DNA from: JBEIUL01 sp044356865
GTDB lineage: Bacteria; Planctomycetota; Phycisphaerae; Phycisphaerales; SM1A02
Reading direction: 5' to 3'
Assembly (NCBI GenBank): GCA_044356865.1
Contig: JBIKVN010000009.1
Location: 1 to 29,909 of the forward strand
DNA length: 29,909 bases
The translations under genes were made by a program, and so were the position numbers. The number at the start of each line of letters is the position of its first letter. Position 1 is the stretch's first letter. The notes beneath the pieces were generated by a model. It ran no database searches. It worked only from the letters and a program-made list of their open reading frames with translations, and was not told the origin of the DNA. Shown in pieces: positions 7,327 through 14,059 of this stretch.

Positions 7327-9138
7327 ATGACTGTCGAAATCGGATTCGTGCTGCTGGTCCTCCTCGGGGTGCTTGGCCTCATGGCGACCACGCGCATCGC
7401 CGCCGACCTCATCATGGTGGCGGCGCTGACCGCGCTGCTCGTGGTGCCCGTTCCGGGCAAGGACGGTGCCTGGAAGATGGGCGTCCTGACCCCTTCCGAG
7501 GCCTTCGCCGGCTTCAGCAACACGGGCATGCTGACCGTGGGCGTGCTGTTCATCGTGGTGACCGGCCTGCGCGAGACCGGCGGGATCGACTGGATCGCGT
7601 CGCGCCTGCTCGGCCGGCCGAAATCCGAGCGCGGCGCGATGGTGCGGATGGCGCTGCCGGTCTCCGCCATGAGCGTGTTCCTGAACAACACCCCGATCGT
7701 CGCGATGATGATCCCGGCGGTGCAGGACTGGTGCAAGAAGCTGGGCATGAGCCCGTCGAAGCTCATGATCCCGCTGAGCTACGCGACGATCCTCGGCGGC
7801 ACCTGCTCGCTCATCGGGACGAGCACGAACCTGGTGGTCGCGGGCCTGGTCATCGCCCAGACCGACCTGCCGCCGCTCGGGATGTTCGACATCACATGGG
7901 TCGGGGTCCCCACCGCGATCGCGGGCATCGCGTTCTGCGTGATCCTCGGGCCGATCCTGCTGCCCGACCGGGACAGCAAGCGAAAGGGGCTGACCGACGT
8001 CAAGGAGTACACCCTCGAGCTCATGGTGCCCGAGGGCAGCGGACTTGTCGGGAAGACCGTCGAGCAGGCCGGTCTGCGGGCCCTGCCCGGTTGCTACCTC
8101 GCCGAGATCCAGCGCGGCGACGACGTCCTCTCGGCGGTCGGGCCCGAGCAGGTCCTGCGGTCCGGCGACCGGCTGGTCTTCGTGGGCGTCGTCGAGTCGA
8201 TCAAGGAGCTCGCGAACACCCGCGGGCTGCTCCTCGCCACCGACCAGGTCTTCAAGCTCGATTCGCCGCGCTGGCGGCGCCGGCTGTTCGAGGCGGTCGT
8301 GGCCCGCGGCGCGAGCCTCGACGGGAGGACCATCCGCGAGGCCCAGTTCCGCAACACCTTCAACGCGGTGGTCATCGCGGTAGCCCGCAACGGCGAGCGG
8401 CTCACCGGCCGCCTCGGCGACATCCGGCTCCAGGCGGGCGACCTGCTGCTCGTCGAGGCCGAGCAGGGTTTCGCCGACCGCGCCGCGGCCTCGCGCGACT
8501 TCCTGCTCGCGAGCCGGATCGAGAACTCGACGCCCCGCCGCCACGACAAGGCGTGGCTGGCGATCTCGATCCTGCTCGCCATGGTCGGGCTGGCGACCTT
8601 CGAGGTCATGGACATGCTCATCGCGGGCATCCTCGCGTCGGGCGCCATGATCCTCTCACGCTGCTGCACCGCGACGGAGGCCCGCCGCAGCATCGAGTGG
8701 CCCGTGCTCATCGTGGTCGCGACGGCGCTCGGGCTCGGCAAGGCGATCGAGAAGTCGGAGGCCGCCGGGCTGCTCGCGGGCGGGGTGCTGGAGATCGTCG
8801 GGACGAACCCGTGGCTGGTGCTGCTCGGCATCTACCTGGTCACGAGCGTCGTGACCGAGTTCGTGAGCAACAACGCGGCGGTCGCGATCGTCTTCCCGAT
8901 CGCCCAGGCCACCGCCGCCAAGCTCGGTGTCGACTTCACGCCGTTCGTGATCGCGATCATGATGGCGGGCTCGGCGAGTTTCGCCACGCCGATCGGATAC
9001 CAAACCAATCTCATGGTCTACGGACCGGGCGGCTACACGCTCAAGGACTTTCTCCGGATCGGCATCCCGATGAACATCGTCACGTGCATCGCGACGGTGG
9101 GCGTGACGCCGTTCTTCTTCCCGTTCAGGCCGGCCTGA
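7327..9138 (+). CDS. SLC13-family (divalent anion/Na+) permease with two RCK-C domains
   Basis: The protein has 603 residues. About five hydrophobic helices lie in 1-215, then two RCK/TrkA-C domains (about 226-300 and 318-380), then a second helical half (about 408-600). This is the usual split layout of the SLC13/CitM-like permeases in bacteria. Paired signature loops are FLNNTPIVAMM (118-128) with SLIGTSTNLVV (161-171), and FVSNNAAVAIVF with GSASFATPIGYQTNL in the second half. Relatives move sulfate, dicarboxylates or other anions with Na+; the substrate cannot be read here. The RCK-C domains probably bind a small ligand and gate transport. ATG 7327 is preferred over an in-frame GTG at 7309 because GAGGAA lies 8 bases upstream. 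It ends 9 bases from a convergent gene. Confidence 0.9.
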   Translation: MTVEIGFVLLVLLGVLGLMATTRIAADLIMVAALTALLVVPVPGKDGAWKMGVLTPSEAFAGFSNTGMLTVGVLFIVVTGLRETGGIDWIASRLLGRPKSERGAMVRMALPVSAMSVFLNNTPIVAMMIPAVQDWCKKLGMSPSKLMIPLSYATILGGTCSLIGTSTNLVVAGLVIAQTDLPPLGMFDITWVGVPTAIAGIAFCVILGPILLPDRDSKRKGLTDVKEYTLELMVPEGSGLVGKTVEQAGLRALPGCYLAEIQRGDDVLSAVGPEQVLRSGDRLVFVGVVESIKELANTRGLLLATDQVFKLDSPRWRRRLFEAVVARGASLDGRTIREAQFRNTFNAVVIAVARNGERLTGRLGDIRLQAGDLLLVEAEQGFADRAAASRDFLLASRIENSTPRRHDKAWLAISILLAMVGLATFEVMDMLIAGILASGAMILSRCCTATEARRSIEWPVLIVVATALGLGKAIEKSEAAGLLAGGVLEIVGTNPWLVLLGIYLVTSVVTEFVSNNAAVAIVFPIAQATAAKLGVDFTPFVIAIMMAGSASFATPIGYQTNLMVYGPGGYTLKDFLRIGIPMNIVTCIATVGVTPFFFPFRPA

Positions 9139-9147
9139 GCGGAGCCG

Positions 9148-10284
9148 TCAGGTTTCGGGCCGCGAAAGGGCCTCGATCTCGACGGCGTAGGGGCTTTCGG
9201 AGAGCGCCTGCGTGAACTCGGCGCGGAACGCCTCGCGCGAGATCTCGTCGTCGGGCCACGCCTCGTCGAGGAAGCGGAACGCCCGCTCGCGGTGGCCGGA
9301 GTAGACGAGCTCACCCATCCGCCTCACGAGCGGGGCGAGCCAGCCTTCGCGGAAGATCCGCCGCTCGTCCGCGGAGGTCGCGGCGACTTCGGCCTTGCGG
9401 AGATCGCCGATCGCCCGAACCTCCCCGGCCAGCATCCCCTCCGGCGGCGCCGGCTTCCGCATGAGCCGCGGCGAGACCCGCCAGACGTCGCCGCTCGGGC
9501 CTCCGGCCGTGAGGATCACGCCCATCCGCGGCGATCCGGCCCCGCTCGTCCATCGGTAGTCGAGGCACTCGTCCTTCGCGAGCAGCTCCCACGTCAGGCC
9601 GTCGCCGTCGAGGTCGCGCAGCTCGCCCGGAAGCGTCGCGAGCGGGACGAACCCGCCCGAATCGCCGATCGCAAGCCAGTGCGTCGCGGCGCCCCCGCCC
9701 GAGCCCGCGTTGAACGAGGTCACGACGAGGTCGGCGATGCCGTCGCCGTCGAGATCGTCGCCGAAACCCCGGCGCCCGTCGCCGCCGAGCGTCCACGGCT
9801 CGGCGGGGACGCCCGCCGCCAGGTACGCGGCCTCGATCGACCAGACGGTCTCGGGGCCGCGCAGGACCCGCAGCCGCCGCCACGGCGCATCGGGGTCACG
9901 CGACTCCTCGAGCGTGACGAACCAGCCGGGCAACGGGGCCGCGCTCACGACGACCTTCCACCGGCCGAGGATCCCGACCAGCACGCCGTCGCGGCCGTAG
10001 CGCGAGAAGACGAGGGCGAGCGTCAGCCAGAAGACGCCCGCCGCCGCGAGCGTGACGCCCCAGCGACGCGACCCGAGCCACCAGGCGCCGCGATCGGCGG
10101 TCGCGAAGCCGCACTCGGGGCAGCGCGACGCCGCGTCGACGCCCTTCATCGGGTAACGGCAGCGCGGGCAATGCGGCTCGGGCAGCGGTCGGCGCCGCAG
10201 CGCGAACCCCGCGACCGCCGCCGCGACGATCGCCACCGTCGCGGCGACGGCCAGCAGGAATGGGGGCGCGGCGGCCGCAAGCAT
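9148..10284 (-). CDS. Membrane protein with zinc ribbon and FG-GAP-like repeats, function unknown
   Basis: The protein has 378 residues. A hydrophobic helix spans 6-28, then a four-cysteine zinc ribbon: Cys39 and Cys42 in HCPRCRYP, Cys55 and Cys58 in RCPECGFA. A second helix lies at about 76-93. The extracytoplasmic part contains DLDGDGIADLVVTSF and LRDLDGDGLTWELL, resembling the calcium-binding loops of FG-GAP/VCBS propeller repeats. Planctomycetes have many CPxC...CPEC membrane proteins of unknown role. No specific family is recognised. It lies downstream of phoD on the same strand, 116 bases away. No Shine-Dalgarno is seen before the ATG, but the frame and the hydrophobic N-terminus support this start. 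Confidence 0.75.
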   Translation of the reverse strand: MLAAAAPPFLLAVAATVAIVAAAVAGFALRRRPLPEPHCPRCRYPMKGVDAASRCPECGFATADRGAWWLGSRRWGVTLAAAGVFWLTLALVFSRYGRDGVLVGILGRWKVVVSAAPLPGWFVTLEESRDPDAPWRRLRVLRGPETVWSIEAAYLAAGVPAEPWTLGGDGRRGFGDDLDGDGIADLVVTSFNAGSGGGAATHWLAIGDSGGFVPLATLPGELRDLDGDGLTWELLAKDECLDYRWTSGAGSPRMGVILTAGGPSGDVWRVSPRLMRKPAPPEGMLAGEVRAIGDLRKAEVAATSADERRIFREGWLAPLVRRMGELVYSGHRERAFRFLDEAWPDDEISREAFRAEFTQALSESPYAVEIEALSRPET

Positions 10285-10349
10285 CGGGGGAGTGTGCGCG
10301 AAGCGAGGGCGGGACTCAAGATCCGCACGCGGGCGCCGGACTCGAGATC

Positions 10350-10363
10350 CCGGCCGCGGCCGG
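10350..10363. repeat. Perfect 14-bp palindrome
   Basis: CCGGCCGCGGCCGG lies in the 116-base gap between the phoD stop and the start of the zinc-ribbon gene. It could be part of a terminator or an operator, or a chance GC-rich palindrome. Nothing else is recognised in this gap. Confidence 0.3.
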
Positions 10364-10400
10364 AGCGTCCGCCGATGCCGGAGTCACCGCCGCGCCGCCG

Positions 10401-12245
10401 TCAGCAGTCGCCCCACCTCGAGAGGATGGTCGTCAGGTCGATCCCGTCGACCCGCCCGTCGCCGTTCAGGTCGCCCGAGCAGGAACCGCCACAGGGTCCC
10501 CACTGTCCGATCAGGCCGACGAGGTCGATCCCGTTGACGGTCCCGTCGCCGTTCAGATCGCCGGGGCATCCGCCGCCCGCCGGAAGCACCCGGAGCTGCT
10601 GCCGGATGGTGATCGGACGGGCGATGATGCCCATCGGATCGGCCGCGGCCTGCTGCGGGGTGTACCAGTCGACGCCGTAGGTCGTGATGGTGAGCGCCTT
10701 CGACTCGGCGTCCACGTCGAACTCCGTCCAGCCATAGTGGTGGACCGCCACCGGACCGCCCACGAGCAGGGTCGCGTTGATCGACGGGTCGTCGATCCCG
10801 GTCGGCGAGTAGCCGTATCCGGTCACGACCCCGTTGAGCACGTTCCGGATGAACTCGTCCTGGGCGAAGCCGGGAAGCGTCTGGTAGAAGGCGAACTGCT
10901 GGGGCGTGATCACGCCGAGCTGCGCCCCGAGACCGGCGAGGGTCGGGCCGGCGGGGGCCGAGTACGCGACCGAGCCGGTGATGATCTCGAAACTGCCCGT
11001 GAAGAGCTGCTGCAGCGGATTGGCCGGATTCGGCAGGGTGAGGTCGTTCACGATCGTGCCGTGGAAGTCGGCGGTCACGAAGACCACGTTGCGGATGCCC
11101 CGCTGGACGATCTGCGAGAGGATGAAGGCCCGCTCGGCCGCGTAGCCCTCCCAGCGATCCTCGGCCTGGAGCGCCCCGAAGCTCTGGATCGGCATCGAGG
11201 TGAAGATGAACTTCCAGGTCGCGCCAGCCTGCTCGGCCCGGGCGAGATCCTCGACGAGGCGGCCGAGCTGGGGCAGGCCCAGCATGGTCCGGCTGGGGTC
11301 GTAGCTGGCCGCGATGAACGCCTGCACCTCGACGGGATCGAGCGGGTTCGCCACCGGCGGCAGGTGCTGGTCGCGGAACGAGCGGGTGTCGAACATGATC
11401 GCGACGGCGTGCGGGCCCCACTGGAACGAGCGGTAGAGAAGCGGACGGCCGTCGGTGCGGGGGTCGCCGAGGGCGGGCCAGACCGTGGGGAACATCGGGT
11501 TGTGCTCGACGAAGGCCTGGAGCCCGTTCACGTAGAGGCTGCCCTGGTTGAACCAGCCCACGCCGGGCACGAAGCCGCCGCCGAAGTTGTTGGTGACCTC
11601 GTGGTCGTCGATCATCGAAAAGGTCGGCATCCGCTCGGCGAGGTCGCCCCACGGGTCGATGCCGTGGGCGGGCTGGTAGTTCTCGACGTGCTTGGCCCGG
11701 AACTCGTCGAGGGTGGTCGCCTGCGGCACCGGGACCGCGGGACTCGCCACGTCGGCGTAGATGGTGTCGCCGAGCTTCACGAAGAAGTCGAGGTCGCGCT
11801 CGCTCGCGTTCAGCACCGCGTTGTAGATGCCCACGTCGCCCCGCCAGTCCCCGGTCACGCCGAACCGGACACCCGGGCCGCCGATCGGCGTGCCGATCGA
11901 GGCCCCGCGGGTCTCGAAGGTCGCGGTCCGCACCCGGTCCCCGTCGGTCACCCGCACGAAGTGCCGGATGCCGGGGGCGAGACCCTCGAGCAGGATCTTG
12001 CCGGGCACCAGCGGGTTGGCGATCGAGAGGGATTGCGAATGCACGACGGCGGCGAACTTGGCGTCGGTGGCGACCTCGACGAGAACCTCGCCGGCTCCGG
12101 CCGCGGGACGCACGAGGATCGCCGCCCGGCCGTCGATCACGTCACCCACGCCGACCCGCGGAAGCTCTTCGACGGCGAAGGCGGACGGCGCGGCCAACAG
12201 CGACAGGGTCAGCAGGTAGGGGCGGGATGCGCGGCATCGCGGCAT
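10401..12245 (-). CDS. Secreted PhoD-like phosphatase/phosphodiesterase with dockerin-like tail
   Basis: The protein has 614 residues: a signal peptide (SRPYLLTLSLLAAPSAFA), then a fibronectin-like N-terminal PhoD domain (about 25-120), then the metallophosphatase core. Metal-ligand motifs are Asp133 in GVTGDWRG, Asp160 in KLGDTIYAD, IDDHEVTNN (212-220) and a late TADFHGTIVND. PhoD-family enzymes release phosphate from mono- and diesters outside the cytoplasm using Ca and Fe. The last ~50 residues are two EF-hand-like units, GDLNGDGTVNGIDL and GDLNGDGRVDGIDL, each ending in a Trp-Gly motif, like the hydrolase at 3799-5187. The ATG at 12245 is chosen over an open frame further upstream. GAGGAG lies 7 bases before it and the signal peptide begins there. 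No PHO-type operator was recognised. Confidence 0.9.
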   Translation of the reverse strand: MPRCRASRPYLLTLSLLAAPSAFAVEELPRVGVGDVIDGRAAILVRPAAGAGEVLVEVATDAKFAAVVHSQSLSIANPLVPGKILLEGLAPGIRHFVRVTDGDRVRTATFETRGASIGTPIGGPGVRFGVTGDWRGDVGIYNAVLNASERDLDFFVKLGDTIYADVASPAVPVPQATTLDEFRAKHVENYQPAHGIDPWGDLAERMPTFSMIDDHEVTNNFGGGFVPGVGWFNQGSLYVNGLQAFVEHNPMFPTVWPALGDPRTDGRPLLYRSFQWGPHAVAIMFDTRSFRDQHLPPVANPLDPVEVQAFIAASYDPSRTMLGLPQLGRLVEDLARAEQAGATWKFIFTSMPIQSFGALQAEDRWEGYAAERAFILSQIVQRGIRNVVFVTADFHGTIVNDLTLPNPANPLQQLFTGSFEIITGSVAYSAPAGPTLAGLGAQLGVITPQQFAFYQTLPGFAQDEFIRNVLNGVVTGYGYSPTGIDDPSINATLLVGGPVAVHHYGWTEFDVDAESKALTITTYGVDWYTPQQAAADPMGIIARPITIRQQLRVLPAGGGCPGDLNGDGTVNGIDLVGLIGQWGPCGGSCSGDLNGDGRVDGIDLTTILSRWGDC

Positions 12246-12335
12246 GATCGATCTCCTCGGAGTGGACTTTGGGGGACGGACCCGCAACGCGGCCTCGCCG
12301 CGTACGACGACGAAACGATGCCTCGGGGCGGTCAA

Positions 12336-12391
12336 GTCGCCGCGAAGTCGCGATGAGGCTGCGGTCAGCGGTCGATGTCGCCGCGACTTCG
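12336..12391. repeat. Interleaved inverted and direct repeats between phoD and mntA
   Basis: CGAAGTCGCG (12343-12352) is matched by its reverse complement CGCGACTTCG (12382-12391) across 29 bases. GTCGCCGCGA also occurs twice directly (12336-12345 and 12377-12386). The element sits in the 252-base gap between divergent phoD and mntA. It could be an operator or an RNA hairpin in the phoD leader. No known box is recognised, and the rest of the gap shows no gene. Confidence 0.35.
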
Positions 12392-12484
12392 ATTCGATTG
12401 GCGTCGCGTGTGGGCCGATGCGCCTGCCTGAAGCGGGGGCCGGGCTCCGGCTCCGGACTCAGCCGCCGCGCCGCACTCGGCTGA

Positions 12485-12490
12485 TAGACT
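12485..12490 (+). promoter_or_regulatory. TAGACT extended -10-like element before mntA
   Basis: TGATAGACT (extended -10 TGn plus TAGACT) is followed by 7 bases (CCCGACC) and the ATG at 12498, with no Shine-Dalgarno sequence. It suggests a near-leaderless mRNA for the toxin-antitoxin pair. Confidence 0.5.
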
Positions 12491-12497
12491 CCCGACC

Positions 12498-12797
12498 ATG
12501 GTCCGCTGGGAACCTCGTCAACTGGACCGGATCCCGCCCCTGTGCCAGAAGTACGGGGTGCGACGGCTGGCGATCTTCGGATCGGCGCTGCGCGACGACT
12601 TCGGGCCGGACAGCGACCTCGATCTCCTGGTCGAGTTCGAGCCCGACGCCCGGACCGGACTTCGCATGTTCGAGCTCGAAGCGGAACTTTCGGATCTCCT
12701 CGGCCGGAAGGTCGACCTGAACACGATTGGGTTCCTCGGCCCGGAGTTTCGCGAGCGAATCCGCAGGGAAGCACGGGATCTCCATGTCGCTTCGTGA
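12498..12797 (+). CDS. mntA: MntA-type nucleotidyltransferase antitoxin (type VII TA)
   Basis: The protein has 99 residues and is a minimal nucleotidyltransferase. It carries the MNT signature GSX10DXD: Gly28-Ser29, then Asp40 and Asp42 in GPDSDLDLLVEF. In characterised HepT/MntA pairs this protein adds AMP units to a tyrosine of the HEPN toxin and thereby silences it. Its last 14 bases overlap the ATG of the HEPN frame at 12784, the usual arrangement for such pairs, so translational coupling was probably the original state. The gene looks intact, with all catalytic residues present. Because the partner frame carries a stop, this antitoxin may now be an orphan. Confidence 0.88.
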   Translation: MVRWEPRQLDRIPPLCQKYGVRRLAIFGSALRDDFGPDSDLDLLVEFEPDARTGLRMFELEAELSDLLGRKVDLNTIGFLGPEFRERIRREARDLHVAS

Positions 12798-13107
12798 TCC
12801 GGGTTCGGGAATCCGGGACATGGTCTCGCATGCCCGCGAGGCGATGTCCTTGCTTTCGGCCTGAATTCGCGCGGATCTCGAACGCGACCGGGTCCTGCAA
12901 TTGGCCGTCTTCCGCCTCGTCGAGATCGTGGGCGAAGCCGCGCGAAGAGTTCCGGAAGACGAGCGAAGACGGCATCCGCAGGTTCCCTGGCGGGCCATCG
13001 TGGGCATGAGGGATCACCTGATTCATGGCTACCACGCGGTGGACCTCGACATCCTCTGGGCCGTCGTTCGCGAGGACCTTCCGAGGCTCGTCGCCGGACC
13101 GCCGTAG
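12784..13107 (+). pseudogene. hepT: HepT-type HEPN toxin, interrupted by in-frame TGA
   Basis: Reading from the ATG at 12784 gives 26 residues, then TGA at 12862-12864. The same frame continues for 80 more codons to TAG, with clear HEPN homology on both sides. The segment after the stop holds LVEIVGEAARRVPE and PWRAIVGMRDHLIHGYH. The RX4HXY RNase motif (Arg, His, Tyr; 13009-13032) is intact, including the Tyr that MntA modifies in studied pairs. No frameshift is needed: a single C-to-T change in a CGA Arg codon would explain the stop. A TTG at 12901 could start a 68-residue fragment, but it lacks the first HEPN helices and has no ribosome site. Sequencing error or stop readthrough remain possible. 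It overlaps mntA by 14 bases. Confidence 0.8.
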
Positions 13108-13110
13108 GAT
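13105..13110 (+). promoter_or_regulatory. TAGGAT -10-like hexamer before SMP-30 gene
   Basis: TAGGAT overlaps the hepT stop codon and is followed by 6 bases and the ATG at 13117. It repeats the geometry of the other TANNNT elements, but the close upstream gene makes co-transcription an equally good explanation. Confidence 0.35.
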
Positions 13111-13116
13111 GGACCC

Positions 13117-14046
13117 ATGCTCCACGCCCTCCTCGCCGTCGCTTTCGCCGTCCAGTCGCCCGCCGCCGCCCCGCCCGTGCCCGGGCTGGTCGCCGCGGGC
13201 GTCACGCCGACGAAGGTCGCGAGCGGACTGAGATTCACCGAAGGCCCCGCGGCCGACGCCGAAGGACGCGTCTTCTTCACCGACGTCCCCGCGAACCGGA
13301 TCCTCGTGCTGAAGCCAGGCGGCGACGGCTTCGACGAGTTCCTCGCCGACTCGAAGGGCTGCAACGGGCTCATGTTCGCCGCCGACGGCTCGCTCTGGGC
13401 CTGCCAGGGCAACGCCGGCCGGCTGGTCCGCATCGATCCGAAGTCGAAGGCGATCGAGACGCTCGCCGAATCGCTCGGGATCGACGGGAAGCCGCAGCCG
13501 CTCGGCCGCGTGAACGACCTCACGATCGACGCGGGCGGCGGCGTCTACTTCACCGACCCGGCGTTCGGCCGGCCCAGCGCGACGGCGGGCGTGCTGTATC
13601 GCGACGCGAAGGGCGAGCTCACGCGGGTCGACACCGCAATCGAGCTGCCCAATGGCGTGCTGCTGTCGCCCGACGGGAAGACGCTGTATGTCCTCTCGTC
13701 GAAGGAGCCGTCGATCCATGCGTTCGCCGTGCTCGGACCGGGGAAGCTCGGCGAGCGGACCACGCTCGCGTCGCTCCGCGGGCGCGACGGGGCCGCGAGC
13801 GGCGGCATCGGCGACGGGCTGGCCGTCGACGCCCGCGGCAACCTCTGGTGCACCAACCCGAAGTCCTCGCAGGTGCAGGTCTTCTCGCCGCAGGGCTCGT
13901 TCCTCGGGGCGATCGACTTTCCGGAAGCCCCGTCGAACTGCGCGTTCGGAGGCGACGGGAAGACGCTGTTCGTGACGGCGCAGACGGGGGTGTACACGCT
14001 GGCCACGCTCGTCGAGGGGCATTGGGTCGCGAAGCGGGCGAAGTGA
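13117..14046 (+). CDS. Secreted SMP-30/gluconolactonase-family protein
   Basis: The protein has 309 residues: a signal peptide (MLHALLAVAFAVQSPAAA) followed by a six-bladed propeller of the SMP-30/gluconolactonase/LRE family (PF08450). Expected metal ligands are present: Glu42 in FTEGPAADAEG, the Asn/Asp of RVNDLTID (131-138), and Asp in GIGDGLAVDARG. Other family features are GRVFFTDVPANRI and YFTDPAFGRP. Relatives hydrolyse sugar lactones such as gluconolactone using Ca or Zn. In planctomycetes this exported type is very common, and the substrate here is not known. It starts 9 bases after the hepT frame but has no functional link to it. It ends 13 bases from a convergent lipoprotein gene, with the palindrome GAGCCGGCTC (14052-14061) between. 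Confidence 0.88.
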   Translation: MLHALLAVAFAVQSPAAAPPVPGLVAAGVTPTKVASGLRFTEGPAADAEGRVFFTDVPANRILVLKPGGDGFDEFLADSKGCNGLMFAADGSLWACQGNAGRLVRIDPKSKAIETLAESLGIDGKPQPLGRVNDLTIDAGGGVYFTDPAFGRPSATAGVLYRDAKGELTRVDTAIELPNGVLLSPDGKTLYVLSSKEPSIHAFAVLGPGKLGERTTLASLRGRDGAASGGIGDGLAVDARGNLWCTNPKSSQVQVFSPQGSFLGAIDFPEAPSNCAFGGDGKTLFVTAQTGVYTLATLVEGHWVAKRAK

Positions 14047-14059
14047 CGGTCGAGCCGGC

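Noticed and set aside
12269..12484. Short open frame of 71 codons between phoD and mntA
   Set aside because: It has no ribosome site, no motif and an Arg-rich composition typical of chance frames. The region holds repeats and promoter-like elements instead.
12901..13107. Separate short gene starting at TTG 12901
   Set aside because: It would encode only the last two-thirds of a HEPN domain without a ribosome site. It is better explained as the distal part of the interrupted hepT.
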